From: DQWO01 sp964478545
GTDB taxonomy: Bacteria > Desulfobacterota > Anaeroferrophillalia > Anaeroferrophillales > Anaeroferrophillaceae
Length of the DNA stretch: 55,221 nucleotides
Direction of reading: 5' to 3'
NCBI GenBank assembly: GCA_964478545.1
Contig: CAYZIS010000017.1
Span: 1-55,221 of the forward strand
In this document: piece by piece, positions 1-8,401 of the stretch
Position numbering within the stretch: position 1 is the stretch's first letter
How the letters are laid out: every line of letters begins with the position of its first letter
Translations under genes and position numbers: made by a program
The notes under the pieces: model-generated
What the model was told of the DNA's origin: nothing
Seen by the model: the letters and a program-made list of their open reading frames with translations, nothing else
Database searches by the model: none

Positions 1-365
1 ATAAAATAAGAAGTGACAAAAAGCTTAGAAGAAAAATCAGAAAGGTTGAAAAAAATTGAATGTGTCAAGAATGAAGACCTGACCCCTATGTTTTGCTAAT
101 CCGGGGATATCCGAGCTGGCGGCATGGCTATGCCCCAATTCACTCGGCTGGATGCCGACGTGTGCGGTTTTAACCCTTGAGCTGAATAGTGAAAGATGGA
201 AGGATATCCACCAGGGCTGTGGACACATTCTCTCTTATGATTATCCTAAAAAAACCGGTCTGAACTATGTGCGGTAATCCTGTTGGTATGCTGCCCCAAG
301 CTGGGATTTTCTTCAGAAAGCTGAAAATCAGACGGGACGCTGACTTTTAACGGGATCCATGTTCA
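1..365. other. No confident gene; possible C-terminal gene remnant
   Basis: No gene can be assigned here. On the plus strand one frame is open from 83 to a TAA at 275-277 and reads like the tail of a protein (it includes GWMPTC and GCGHILSYDYPKK). It has no plausible start apart from an internal ATG at 152 and no ribosome-binding site, so it may be a degraded C-terminal remnant. I do not recognise the family. The rest holds no repeat or RNA that I can support. Confidence 0.25.
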
Positions 366-2018
366 TTAACTGACTGAAACTGACTGATTATCTGCATTCT
401 TTTCCCGGGAAGCGACGTCTGGAATATTGTACTGTTCCAAAGTCGCAAGATAGTGGATCGCCTTTTCCGACTGTTGGGCCATCCTTCTGATATTGCTGAG
501 AATATCAAGATTGTCAACCACCAGCCTGACTGACATGCGTCCTTGTGCCCCGGCTCGAAGCAGGCTGGCTTTCAGTAGTTGATATTCAGCTTCCGTGTCC
601 TGAAGCTGACGGGAACATTCTTCTACACTCAAAGTGGTTTTCTCCACATCAGCCAGTTTCAGCAGCTGTATTACTCGAGTTTTGTAGTGACTGATCCTGG
701 TGGTTAGTACCTCATCATCAAGGGGAGTAATCTTCAATTGGCCGGCTTCCACCATCTCTGCCAGTTCCGCCATTTCGCTGTAATAACGGGAAACCCGCAG
801 CGCATTAGGTAATACCACGTCCAGTTCCTGCGGCAGGTTTTGTCGACTCATCCAGGCACTGAAATCGCCAACAGCCATCACCAGCCGCTCGACGTTTTGT
901 CGTTCCTGCCCGAGGTCTGAATGGGCCGATTTTTTGCTGCTGATGGCATTTTTGGCCATCTGGTAGGTGATATCTCCAATCCGGCTCAATTCCTTTGCCA
1001 AAGCATGCATGGCCAAGACCGGAGTGGATGCCAGGGTATGGTCCAGGTAGCGGGGTTTTCCTTCAGTTTCTTCGGTTGTACGAAAGAATTTCCCCAGCCT
1101 TCGAACCAACCAGCCGGTCAGGGGCCAGAGCAGGAGAACACCAAGAATATTAAAAATTGTATGAAAAAGGGCAAGGATTTCCGGGGGGTCGGATCTCAGA
1201 TCCCGGATGAAAAATAGCAGCAGGGGAAGGATCAGCAGCGCCACCATGCCGGTTATCAGGTTGAAGACAATGTGAGCTGCCGCTACCCGCTTAACATTCG
1301 GGGTTGCCCCGATCGTTGCCAGCAAATCGGTGGATGTGCTTCCGACATTGGCGCCTATCACCATGGTCGCCGCCGTATCAAGGGGAACAATGCCGCTGGA
1401 AAATGAGGTTATTATGATGGCGATGGAAGCGCTTGATGATTGCATGGAAATCGTCATCAGCAGGCCGATGCCCAGATAAAGCAGCAGAGATAAGAAGCCA
1501 TTGTGGCTGATGGAACTTAGGTTGAAACCGGTGACCACGCCGGCCATACTTTGTTTGAGGACGCTGATGCCGAGGAAGAAAATTCCCAGACCGGCCAGAG
1601 CTTTGCCAAAATAGCCGACCGTCTGTTCACGTTGGGCAATGAACATAGCCATTCCGATGCCAATAACCGGCAGGGCCAGGCCCTGTATTTTCAAGTGAAA
1701 GCCAATCAGGGCTACCAGCCAGCCGGTCATGGTGGTGCCGATGCTAGTGCCGTAAATTACCGTGATCGCCTGGGTCAGGTTCATGAGCCCGGCATTGACG
1801 AAACCAAGGGTGGCAACGGTTACCGCACCGGAAGACTGCACCAGCGAGGTAATCAGTACTCCGGTAAAAATCCCCCTGAGCGGCGTAGCCGTGGAGCGGG
1901 AAAGAATATCTCTCAAGGTGTTCCCGGCTGCCAACCTTAAGCCATCGATCATCAGGTTCATGCCCAGCAGGAAAAGGCCAAGGCCGCCAGCCAAGCCGCT
2001 GATAAGGGAATAGTTCAT
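366..2018 (-). CDS. Na+/phosphate cotransporter (NptA/PNaS family) with PhoU-like tail
   Basis: Predicted inner-membrane sodium-coupled phosphate transporter of about 550 residues. The two inverted PNaS repeats are visible: the first carries SLVQSSGAVTVATLGFVNAG, the second TISMQSSSASIAIIITSFSSG followed by GANVGSTSTDLLATIGA. The paired QSS motifs are the substrate and sodium site of the family. About eight hydrophobic segments fill residues 1-310. The last 200 or so residues are soluble and helical, like the PhoU-like domain common in bacterial members. I chose the ATG at 2018 over one 45 bases upstream because AGGAAG lies just before it and the protein then begins with the first membrane segment. 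It is divergent from a polyphosphate kinase gene, which suggests a phosphate uptake and storage pairing. Confidence 0.88.
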   Translation of the reverse strand: MNYSLISGLAGGLGLFLLGMNLMIDGLRLAAGNTLRDILSRSTATPLRGIFTGVLITSLVQSSGAVTVATLGFVNAGLMNLTQAITVIYGTSIGTTMTGWLVALIGFHLKIQGLALPVIGIGMAMFIAQREQTVGYFGKALAGLGIFFLGISVLKQSMAGVVTGFNLSSISHNGFLSLLLYLGIGLLMTISMQSSSASIAIIITSFSSGIVPLDTAATMVIGANVGSTSTDLLATIGATPNVKRVAAAHIVFNLITGMVALLILPLLLFFIRDLRSDPPEILALFHTIFNILGVLLLWPLTGWLVRRLGKFFRTTEETEGKPRYLDHTLASTPVLAMHALAKELSRIGDITYQMAKNAISSKKSAHSDLGQERQNVERLVMAVGDFSAWMSRQNLPQELDVVLPNALRVSRYYSEMAELAEMVEAGQLKITPLDDEVLTTRISHYKTRVIQLLKLADVEKTTLSVEECSRQLQDTEAEYQLLKASLLRAGAQGRMSVRLVVDNLDILSNIRRMAQQSEKAIHYLATLEQYNIPDVASREKNADNQSVSVS

Positions 2019-2128
2019 GCTGCTTCCTGAAAATATTGGTCCAAACCGGCAGGAATGAATCAAGGGTCAGAAAAACTTTTATCTTGTTGTGTACAATAGC
2101 ATAACCGTCATTGACCATTTTGGCAACC

Positions 2129-2146
2129 CCAATACTTCAGTATTGG
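2129..2146. promoter_or_regulatory. Perfect 8-bp inverted repeat between transporter and ppk2
   Basis: CCAATACT and AGTATTGG are separated by two bases in the divergent intergenic region. The symmetry and position fit a dimeric regulator's operator. There is no trailing T-run, so a terminator is less likely. The regulator is unknown. Confidence 0.35.
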
Positions 2147-2170
2147 AATTCCGAACAGGGTTATAAATTA

Positions 2171-2199
2171 TTGACATCTACTGCTCCAGCGATTATGTG
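2171..2199 (+). promoter_or_regulatory. Candidate sigma-70 promoter for the polyphosphate kinase
   Basis: TTGACA at 2171-2176, a 17-base spacer, then TATGTG at 2194-2199. It faces the polyphosphate kinase reading frame and is followed by a strong Shine-Dalgarno-like GGAGGGG at 2259-2265. Confidence 0.45.
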
Positions 2200-2301
2200 A
2201 TTATTTAAGTAGCAGGGTTACTAGCTGGCGGAAGGCTTTGGTTGATACAATCTGTACAGGAGGGGAAGAAATCAGCTGCCAAAAAGGCAAAAAAAGGTTG
2301 A

Positions 2302-3012
2302 GTTGTTACAGTTGAACGGATACTGCTCCTTTTTGAAGGGCGTGATGCCGCTGGTAAAGGCGGCACCATCAAGCGCTTTACTGCCTTCCTCAATCCTCGA
2401 GGTGCCCGGGTCATGGCTCTGGGAAAGCCCAATGAAACCGAACAGACCCAATGGTATTTCCAGCGCTATGTCACCCATTTGCCGTCGGCCGGTGAAATGG
2501 TATTTTTTGACCGCAGCTGGTATAATCGGTCCATGGTCGAACCTGTTATGAGATTTTGTACCGATGAGCAGAATAAGCGGTTTTTGAAAGATGTACCGCT
2601 TTTTGAAGAAGTGTTGGTCAAGGATGGTATTCGCCTGTTCAAATTTTATTTCTCAGTTTCCCGCGCAGTCCAGAAAAAACGATTCGAGTCCCGCAAAAGT
2701 GACCCGCTCAAGCAGTATAAACTGTCACCAGTGGACAACCTGGCCCAGAAATATTGGGATCAATATATGTTGCGCAAGTTTCAGATGCTTTCTGAAACCA
2801 ACCGGAACCTGGCTCCCTGGACCATTATTCGTTCCAACAACAAGAAAAAAGCCCGCCTCAACTGCATGAAATTTTTTCTCAGCCAGGTAGAATATAAAGA
2901 CAAGATTGATCCCGAAGAGCTTGAAATCGATTCCGAAATCATCATCTCCGGGATTGATGAACTGAAGTTTATGGAGGACAATCTTATGTCCGCAACTGAG
3001 TTACCTGGATAA
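2302..3012 (+). pseudogene. ppk2: Polyphosphate kinase 2 (PPK2), 5' end disrupted
   Basis: PPK2 enzymes transfer phosphate between polyphosphate and nucleotides. The core is clear: the Walker A motif FEGRDAAGKGG (from 2332), then ALGKPNETEQTQWYFQRYV, the Walker B region FFDRSWYNRSMVEPVM, and the lid-like RKSDPLKQYKLSPVD. The 5' end is not intact. The frame opens only after a TGA at 2299-2301, the first ATG (2413) lies past Walker A, and no standard start precedes it. Upstream of the TGA the same frame encodes a Lys/Ala-rich stretch (KKSAAKKAKKG) like the N-terminal extension of some PPK2s, preceded by GGAGGGG at 2259-2265. The usual helical segment between that extension and Walker A is missing. 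Likely a pseudogene; a sequencing error or an unusual start is possible. Confidence 0.7.
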
Positions 3013-3027
3013 AGAATTTTGTCCTTC

Positions 3028-3061
3028 ATGCCGGTTGTCGGCATGGACAACCGGCATTTTT
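3028..3061 (+). terminator. Rho-independent terminator after ppk2
   Basis: A perfect 12-bp stem (ATGCCGGTTGTC at 3028-3039 with GACAACCGGCAT at 3046-3057) and a 6-base loop are followed by TTTT. It lies 16 bases past the polyphosphate kinase stop. Confidence 0.85.
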
Positions 3062-3184
3062 GCTAACTTCCTTCCTGCAGGATTGTTCCAGCTGCAAAAA
3101 TGACGCCCCTTTTTGCCCAGTATGAGCGCCGGTGTTTGATGTTGTTAAAATGCCGAAACGGTCTTGAATCCGTGCTATTATCCT

Positions 3185-3213
3185 TTGACTTGAAGAAAAA
3201 TACTTGCTAGTCT
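3185..3213 (+). promoter_or_regulatory. Possible promoter upstream of glnS
   Basis: TTGACT at 3185-3190, a 17-base spacer and TAGTCT at 3208-3213. It is the best-scoring pair by eye in the roughly 400-base gap before glnS. The -10 element is poor and the distance to the gene is long (about 210 bases). Confidence 0.25.
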
Positions 3214-3318
3214 AGTCTGAAATCATAGTAGGGTAAATCTTTATGATTATAGTATCTTATCCTAATAATATATTACTGTTCAGTTAGGCTTTTTATCTTT
3301 CTAACCAGTGCTTATTTT

Positions 3319-3393
3319 GGCATTTTTGGCGCTTGACTTGCCGGTTTTTTCAACGGCTCATTTCGCTAAAATTGCCAAACTCGCCCTTGCCAT
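3319..3393 (-). repeat. Degenerate remnant of the family A/A' repeat core
   Basis: About 70 bases ending 28 bases before the glnS start match the reverse complement of the family A core (from GCGCTTGACT through GGCTCAT to CGCCCTT), with substitutions. The hairpin arm reads CTAAAATTGCCA, as in the A' element, rather than CTAAAGTTGCCA as in family A. The ends and the rest of the element are gone. Confidence 0.65.
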
Positions 3394-3420
3394 TAAGAAA
3401 GTAAGAGGGAAAAAGATTCC

Positions 3421-5121
3421 ATGAACGATCAAAAAGTTAATGCAGCCGGCGCGGCCGGCAATTTTATTCAGGATATTATCGCTGTTGATGTAGCAAATAA
3501 TAAAAATGACGGGCGGGTCTTGACCCGCTTTCCCCCGGAGCCAAACGGCTATTTGCATATCGGCCACGCGAAATCCATCTGCCTGAATTTTGGCCTGGCG
3601 GCCAGGAACGGCGGCCTTTGCAACCTGCGTTTTGACGATACCAATCCCAGTAAAGAAGAAGTGAAATATGTTGAATCAATCAAGGCCGATGTTCGCTGGT
3701 TGGGTTTCGATTGGGGGGACCGCCAGTTTTATGCCTCTGATTATTTTGAACAGTTTTACCAGTACGCGGTACAGCTGATCGAACTGGGGAAGGCTTATGT
3801 TTGTGATTTGAGTCCTGAACAGATGCGTCAATACCGGGGGACCCTGATCGAACCGGGCCGGGAAAGTCCTTATCGGGACCGTAGCGTGTCGGAAAATATG
3901 GATCTTTTTTCCCGCATGCGGGCCGGAGAGTTCCCTGATGGCAGCCGGGTGCTGAGGGCTAAAATCGATATGAGTTCTGGTAACCTGAATATGCGTGACC
4001 CGGTTATCTACCGCATCCTCAAGGCCGAACACCACCGCACTGGCAACCGTTGGTGCCTCTATCCCATGTATGATTTTGCCCACTGCCTTTCCGATTCCAT
4101 CGAGGGTATTACTCATTCCATCTGTACCCTTGAATTCGAAGACCATCGTTCCTTGTATGATTGGGTTCTTGATGAATTGAAGACCCCATGCCATCCCCAG
4201 CAGATTGAGTTTGCCCGTCTCAACCTGAGTTATACCATCATGAGCAAGCGCAAACTGCTGCAGCTGGTGGAGCAGGGGCTGGTATCCGGTTGGGATGATC
4301 CTAGGATGCCGACCCTGGCCGGTCTGCACCGGCGTGGTTTTACCCCGGAAGCTATCCGTGATTTTTGCGACCGTATAGGGGTGGCAAAAAGGGATTCCAC
4401 CGTTGACCTGGCCCTGTTGGAATACTGCCTGCGGGAAGATCTGAATCGGAAGGCATTACGGTTGCTGGGGGTTTTGCGGCCGCTGAAAGTAGTGATTGAT
4501 AATTATCCGGAAGGACAGGTGGAAGAGTTGAAGGCTATCAATAACCCCGAGGACCCGGCGGCGGGAACCAGGATGCTGCCTTTTTCACGGGAGCTTTATA
4601 TCGAGCGGGACGATTTTATGGAAGAGCCAGTGAAAAAGTTCTTCCGCATGGCCCCCGGCCGGGAAGTCCGGCTCCGCTATGCCTATTACATCACCTGCAA
4701 CCGGGTGGTGAAGGATGAATATACCGGGGAAATCACCGAAATACATTGTTCTTATGATCCCCTGACCCGTGGTGGTTCATCGCCGGATGGCCGTAAAGTG
4801 AAGGGAACATTGCACTGGGTGTCGGCGGCCCATGCCCTGGATGCTGAGGTGCGTTTGTATGATCGCCTGTTTACTGTTCTTGATCCCGGGGCGGCAAAAG
4901 ATGGCGGCAGTTTTACTGATTTTTTAAATCCGGATTCCCTGGAAATTCTCTCAGGGGCAAAGGTTGAACCGGCCTTGGTGAAGATGGTAACCGACCAGCC
5001 TTTCCAGTTTGAACGTCTTGGTTATTTCTGTGTAGACAGCCGGGATTCAACAGCCAGCTCCCTGGTTTTCAACCGGGCAGTGACCCTGCGTGACTCCTGG
5101 TCAAAAAAGGTTAGGACGTAG
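3421..5121 (+). CDS. glnS: Glutaminyl-tRNA synthetase
   Basis: Class Ia aminoacyl-tRNA synthetase that charges tRNA-Gln with glutamine in the cytoplasm. The catalytic Rossmann fold starts near residue 35 with TRFPPEPNGYLHIGHAKS (HIGH motif) and FDDTNPSKEE. The KMSKS equivalent is TIMSKRKL, followed by GWDDPRMPTL, which is typical of GlnRS and not GluRS. The C-terminal half has the two beta-barrel anticodon-binding region (YIERDDFMEEP and later SYDPLTRGGSSPDGRKVKGT). At 566 residues it is close to the usual length. GAGGG lies about 10 bases before the ATG. A direct glutaminylation route implies this cell need not depend on the GatCAB pathway for tRNA-Gln. Confidence 0.96.
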   Translation: MNDQKVNAAGAAGNFIQDIIAVDVANNKNDGRVLTRFPPEPNGYLHIGHAKSICLNFGLAARNGGLCNLRFDDTNPSKEEVKYVESIKADVRWLGFDWGDRQFYASDYFEQFYQYAVQLIELGKAYVCDLSPEQMRQYRGTLIEPGRESPYRDRSVSENMDLFSRMRAGEFPDGSRVLRAKIDMSSGNLNMRDPVIYRILKAEHHRTGNRWCLYPMYDFAHCLSDSIEGITHSICTLEFEDHRSLYDWVLDELKTPCHPQQIEFARLNLSYTIMSKRKLLQLVEQGLVSGWDDPRMPTLAGLHRRGFTPEAIRDFCDRIGVAKRDSTVDLALLEYCLREDLNRKALRLLGVLRPLKVVIDNYPEGQVEELKAINNPEDPAAGTRMLPFSRELYIERDDFMEEPVKKFFRMAPGREVRLRYAYYITCNRVVKDEYTGEITEIHCSYDPLTRGGSSPDGRKVKGTLHWVSAAHALDAEVRLYDRLFTVLDPGAAKDGGSFTDFLNPDSLEILSGAKVEPALVKMVTDQPFQFERLGYFCVDSRDSTASSLVFNRAVTLRDSWSKKVRT

Positions 5122-5382
5122 CAGCGTCCATGGTTTTTTGACTTCTTTTCCTTCAATATCTTTCATCATCGGAAGTCTCTGCTGAACTTTCCGTGGCCAA
5201 CTATGAAGTTTTTTCGTGAGTTCCAATCCTTGCAATCGGTGGCCGGAAATGATAATCACGGGTCATTGTTGTGATCGGATGATTTGTGGATCGGTAATCA
5301 GTAGTGGGGATAGTTTGTACATCTGTTCCCATTTAGGTACTTTATCGGATTTTTTGCCAGTTGTTGAAGAGGGGAATGAAGG

Positions 5383-6864
5383 ATGAACCAGGAAGTACGT
5401 TTACGTTTTGCCCCCAGTCCCACGGGCTATCTGCATATTGGCGGCGCCCGGACCGCCATTTATAACTGGCTGTACGCCCGGAAAATGGGCGGAAAGCTGA
5501 TCCTCAGGATTGAAGATACCGATGCCGAGCGTTCAACCGAGGAATCCATCCAGGGAATTCTCGATGGTCTGAGCTGGTTGGGGGTGACTTGGGATGAAGG
5601 ACCTTATTTCCAGTCCCAGTTTGGTGAAGAACACCGGGCCGCGGCTCAGAAGCTACTGGAAAGTGGAAAAGCCTATAAATGTTTCTGTACCCGGGAAGAG
5701 CTGGAACAGAAACGGGAAATTGCCCGGCAGCAGAAGCTTGATTTCAGCTATGACGGTACCTGCAGGGACTTGACTCCGGAGGAGGTGGCGTCCAAGGAGG
5801 TGTCCGGGCTGCCGTACACGATTCGTTTGAAGGTGCCCGAAGGTAATGGGGCGGTGGTTTTTGAAGACCTGGTCTATGGCCGCATCGAAAAAAAATATGA
5901 TGATATTGAGGATTTTGTCATTTGTCGTTCAAACGGCCAGCCGTTATACCTGCTTTCCAACGCCGTTGATGACGCCAGGGATCGCATCAGCCATGTTCTC
6001 CGCGGCCAGGATGGTCTGGCCAACACTCCGAAACAGATTCTTATTTACCAGGCGCTGGATTTGCTTGTTCCTCAATTTGTCCATATGTCCCTGACCCTTG
6101 ATCCCAAGCGGGCAAAAATTTCCAAGCGCAGCCACGGCGAGCTGGTGGCGGTTCATTTCTACCGGGAACATGGTTTTCTGCCCTGGGCGCTGGTGAATTT
6201 CCTGGTACTGCTGGGTTGGTCAAATCATGAATCCCGGGAGTTTTTCACCCGGGATGAACTGATTGAAGCCTTTGATCTGAAAGGGATAAAACGGGCCAAT
6301 TCCATTTTCAACGTCCAGAAGAACGATCCCAAGTTTATTACCGATCCCAAAGCGATCAGTATGAATGCCCATTACCTGCGGGAAATGCCGGTTGAAGAGC
6401 TGGAACCCTATGTGGTTGCGGAGCTGGAAAAGGCCGGCATCTGGCAGCCCGAATTTGGGGCTGAACGGCATGATTGGTTTTTTCAGACCATTGATCTTAT
6501 CCGCAGCCGCTATCATTTCCTGACTGATTTTGCCACCCTGGGGCGACCTTATTTTGCCGATGATTTTGAGCTTGAGGAAAAAGCCCTGAAGAAGAATCTA
6601 CTGAAACATCCAGATTTAAAAGACTGGCTGCCTTTGCTGGCTGATCGGTTTGTCTCCCTGACGGATTTTTCGGCAGCTGAAACGGAACGGGTGGTTCGCG
6701 AAGTGATCGAAGAGTTGGACGTCAAGCCTGGCATTCTGATTAACGGGATGCGGACTGCGGTTACCGGTCAGCTCAAAGGGGCCGGGATGTTTGAAATCCT
6801 GGAGATTATTGGTCAGCAGCGGGTGGTGGATCGGTTGCGCCAGTCGGTTGCGGTCTTTAGCTGA
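5383..6864 (+). CDS. gltX: Glutamyl-tRNA synthetase
   Basis: Charges tRNA-Glu with glutamate, supplying both translation and tetrapyrrole synthesis. The N-terminus shows RFAPSPTGYLHIGGARTA (HIGH-type motif), then LRIEDTDAERST, and the KMSKS equivalent is RAKISKRSHGE at about residue 245. The C-terminal helical domain (DFATLGRPYF onward, ending GAGMFEILEIIG) is the bacterial GluRS anticodon-binding cage. Length (493 residues) is normal. It starts 261 bases after glnS; I see no other gene in that gap. The ATG at 5383 is preceded by GAGGGG and AAGG. It ends just before a strong bidirectional terminator shared with the convergent kor operon. Confidence 0.96.
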   Translation: MNQEVRLRFAPSPTGYLHIGGARTAIYNWLYARKMGGKLILRIEDTDAERSTEESIQGILDGLSWLGVTWDEGPYFQSQFGEEHRAAAQKLLESGKAYKCFCTREELEQKREIARQQKLDFSYDGTCRDLTPEEVASKEVSGLPYTIRLKVPEGNGAVVFEDLVYGRIEKKYDDIEDFVICRSNGQPLYLLSNAVDDARDRISHVLRGQDGLANTPKQILIYQALDLLVPQFVHMSLTLDPKRAKISKRSHGELVAVHFYREHGFLPWALVNFLVLLGWSNHESREFFTRDELIEAFDLKGIKRANSIFNVQKNDPKFITDPKAISMNAHYLREMPVEELEPYVVAELEKAGIWQPEFGAERHDWFFQTIDLIRSRYHFLTDFATLGRPYFADDFELEEKALKKNLLKHPDLKDWLPLLADRFVSLTDFSAAETERVVREVIEELDVKPGILINGMRTAVTGQLKGAGMFEILEIIGQQRVVDRLRQSVAVFS

Positions 6865-6895
6865 AATCAGGTAGGTTATTTCTTCCTTACAGTAT

Positions 6896-6924
6896 AAAAA
6901 CCCCGCCATTTGAGCGGGGTTTTT
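6896..6924. terminator. Bidirectional rho-independent terminator between gltX and korC
   Basis: CCCCGC at 6901-6906 pairs with GCGGGG at 6914-6919. The stem is flanked by five A on the left and five T on the right, so it can terminate transcripts from both strands. It lies between the convergent gltX and kor operons. Confidence 0.9.
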
Positions 6925-6977
6925 CATGATGGAAGGGAAATATTCGGGACGCCGGATTCAAATTACTGGATGATCAA

Positions 6978-7556
6978 TTAATCATCTGCGGTTATTTCCT
7001 CGGCTTCTGTTTTGCTTTTTTTGGCTTCGGCTGCCAGGGTAAAGCCAAAATCCAGCGCTTCCTCATTGATTTTTTCGGTGCCTTTCGGGACCCGGGCCAT
7101 GACCGCCGCTTTGATGGCTTTTTTACTGACGATGCCGGTGGTTCCCACCAAGACGCCGAGGGCGACAATATTGCTGAACAGCTCTTTGCCGAATTTTTCC
7201 CGGGTGCGGGCGGAAATGGGAATGGTGATCGCCCGGCTGGTGGGTACCTGGGTGACATAGGTGGTATCGGCAATGAAGGTGCCGTCCATGGTCAGGTCAT
7301 AGAGGTATTGGTCACAGGCTTTTTGGGACATGGCCAGCAATATGTTAACCCAGGTGGCCTTCGGGTAATAAATGGGGCCATCGGAAATGATAATTTCCGC
7401 CTTGCTGGCTCCACCTCGGGCTTCGGGGCCGTATGATTGACTTTGGACCACGTTTTTACGGTCATAAATGGCGGCTTCTGCCAAAATGATGCCGGCGGTA
7501 ATAAGTCCTTGGCCACCGCTGCCGGCCAGGCGAATTTCTGTTCTTGCTTGTGTCAT
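6978..7556 (-). CDS. korC: 2-oxoacid:ferredoxin oxidoreductase, gamma subunit
   Basis: Gamma subunit of a four-subunit 2-oxoacid:ferredoxin oxidoreductase, most likely the 2-oxoglutarate type, which converts 2-oxoglutarate, CoA and oxidised ferredoxin to succinyl-CoA, CO2 and reduced ferredoxin. The N-terminus has EIRLAGSGGQGLITAGIILA, the glycine-rich motif of the family, then SYGPEARGGASKAEIIIS. At 192 residues it is typical in length. It is the last gene of the operon, and its start codon overlaps the korB stop by four bases (7553-7556), which indicates translational coupling. The tail is Lys/Glu-rich. 2-oxoglutarate specificity rests on the split-gene order and subunit size, not on a diagnostic residue. 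Confidence 0.9.
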   Translation of the reverse strand: MTQARTEIRLAGSGGQGLITAGIILAEAAIYDRKNVVQSQSYGPEARGGASKAEIIISDGPIYYPKATWVNILLAMSQKACDQYLYDLTMDGTFIADTTYVTQVPTSRAITIPISARTREKFGKELFSNIVALGVLVGTTGIVSKKAIKAAVMARVPKGTEKINEEALDFGFTLAAEAKKSKTEAEEITADD

Positions 7557-8401
7557 GATGCTTCTCCTCCGCTGACCTGTTCCTGAGCCTCACGAATTAT
7601 TTCATTATACAAATCACAATATTCCGGTAGATCTCTCTCCACCAGCACTCCGGTGATGATTTTTCCGGCCAGTTCTTCTGCCGTCATTTTTTCCGCTTTC
7701 TTTTTGTGGATGGCTGATTCTTTTTGCCATTTAAGCATTTCCGTAGCTCCGCCAACCTTGTTCAGCCGACCATAAAGGGTTGGACAGTGGGTGACCACTT
7801 CAACTACGGCAAAACCATGATGGCGAATGGCCTTTTTTATCAGGTCTTGCAGTTGCATGACATGATAGGTTGTGGTCCGGGCGACAAACGAGGCTCCGGC
7901 CGCCTCCGCCAAAGCTGAAATATTAAAAGGATTTTCTATGTTTCCTGCCCGGCAGGTGGAGCCCTTGGCGCCATGTGGGGTGGTGGGGCTGTACTGGCCG
8001 CCAGTCATACCGTAAATATAGTTATTGAAAATGATTGCGGTCATGTCAATATTGCGGCGGCAGGCGTGAATAAAATGATTACCGCCAATGGCGGTGGAAT
8101 CGCCATCTCCCATGGCCACAATCACTTGGAGTTTTTCATTGGCCAGTTTTAAACCGGTGGCAAAAGCCAACGCCCGCCCATGGGTGGTATGTAGAGTGTT
8201 GAAATCTACATAGACCGGCGCCCGGCCGGAGCAGCCGATACCGGAGACAAAAGCGATGTCATCCTTCGCCAGGCCAATGCTGTCAATTGCTCGCAGCATA
8301 CCGTTGAGAATGATGCCGTTGCCACAGCCGGGACACCAGATATGGGGAAATTTCTTGTCATGGCGGCAGTATTTTTTGACTAACTCAGCATTACTGATCA
8401 T
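7553..8401 (-). CDS. korB: 2-oxoacid:ferredoxin oxidoreductase, beta (TPP-binding) subunit
   Basis: Beta subunit carrying thiamine pyrophosphate. WCPGCGNGIILNGMLRA near residue 23 is the conserved Cys-containing entry. The TPP/Mg2+ motif is GDGDSTAIGGNHFIHACRRN (about residues 98-117), completed by NNYIYGMTGGQYSPTT. The protein is 282 residues, as expected for 2-oxoglutarate-type enzymes in which alpha and beta are separate polypeptides. It sits between korA and korC with four-base ATGA overlaps on both sides (8398-8401 and 7553-7556). In the cell it would decarboxylate the 2-oxoacid and pass electrons to the ferredoxin-like KorD subunit. Confidence 0.93.
   Translation of the reverse strand: MISNAELVKKYCRHDKKFPHIWCPGCGNGIILNGMLRAIDSIGLAKDDIAFVSGIGCSGRAPVYVDFNTLHTTHGRALAFATGLKLANEKLQVIVAMGDGDSTAIGGNHFIHACRRNIDMTAIIFNNYIYGMTGGQYSPTTPHGAKGSTCRAGNIENPFNISALAEAAGASFVARTTTYHVMQLQDLIKKAIRHHGFAVVEVVTHCPTLYGRLNKVGGATEMLKWQKESAIHKKKAEKMTAEELAGKIITGVLVERDLPEYCDLYNEIIREAQEQVSGGEAS

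Noticed and set aside
37..228. Minus-strand open frame at the window start
   Set aside because: No recognisable motif and no Shine-Dalgarno; a plus-strand remnant in the same place looks more protein-like.
2299..2301. TGA in the PPK2 frame as a selenocysteine codon, given tRNA-Sec in the window
   Set aside because: No known PPK2 has Sec or a catalytic Cys at this place, the surrounding N-terminal segment is not conserved, and no downstream SECIS-like hairpin is evident. Gene damage is simpler.
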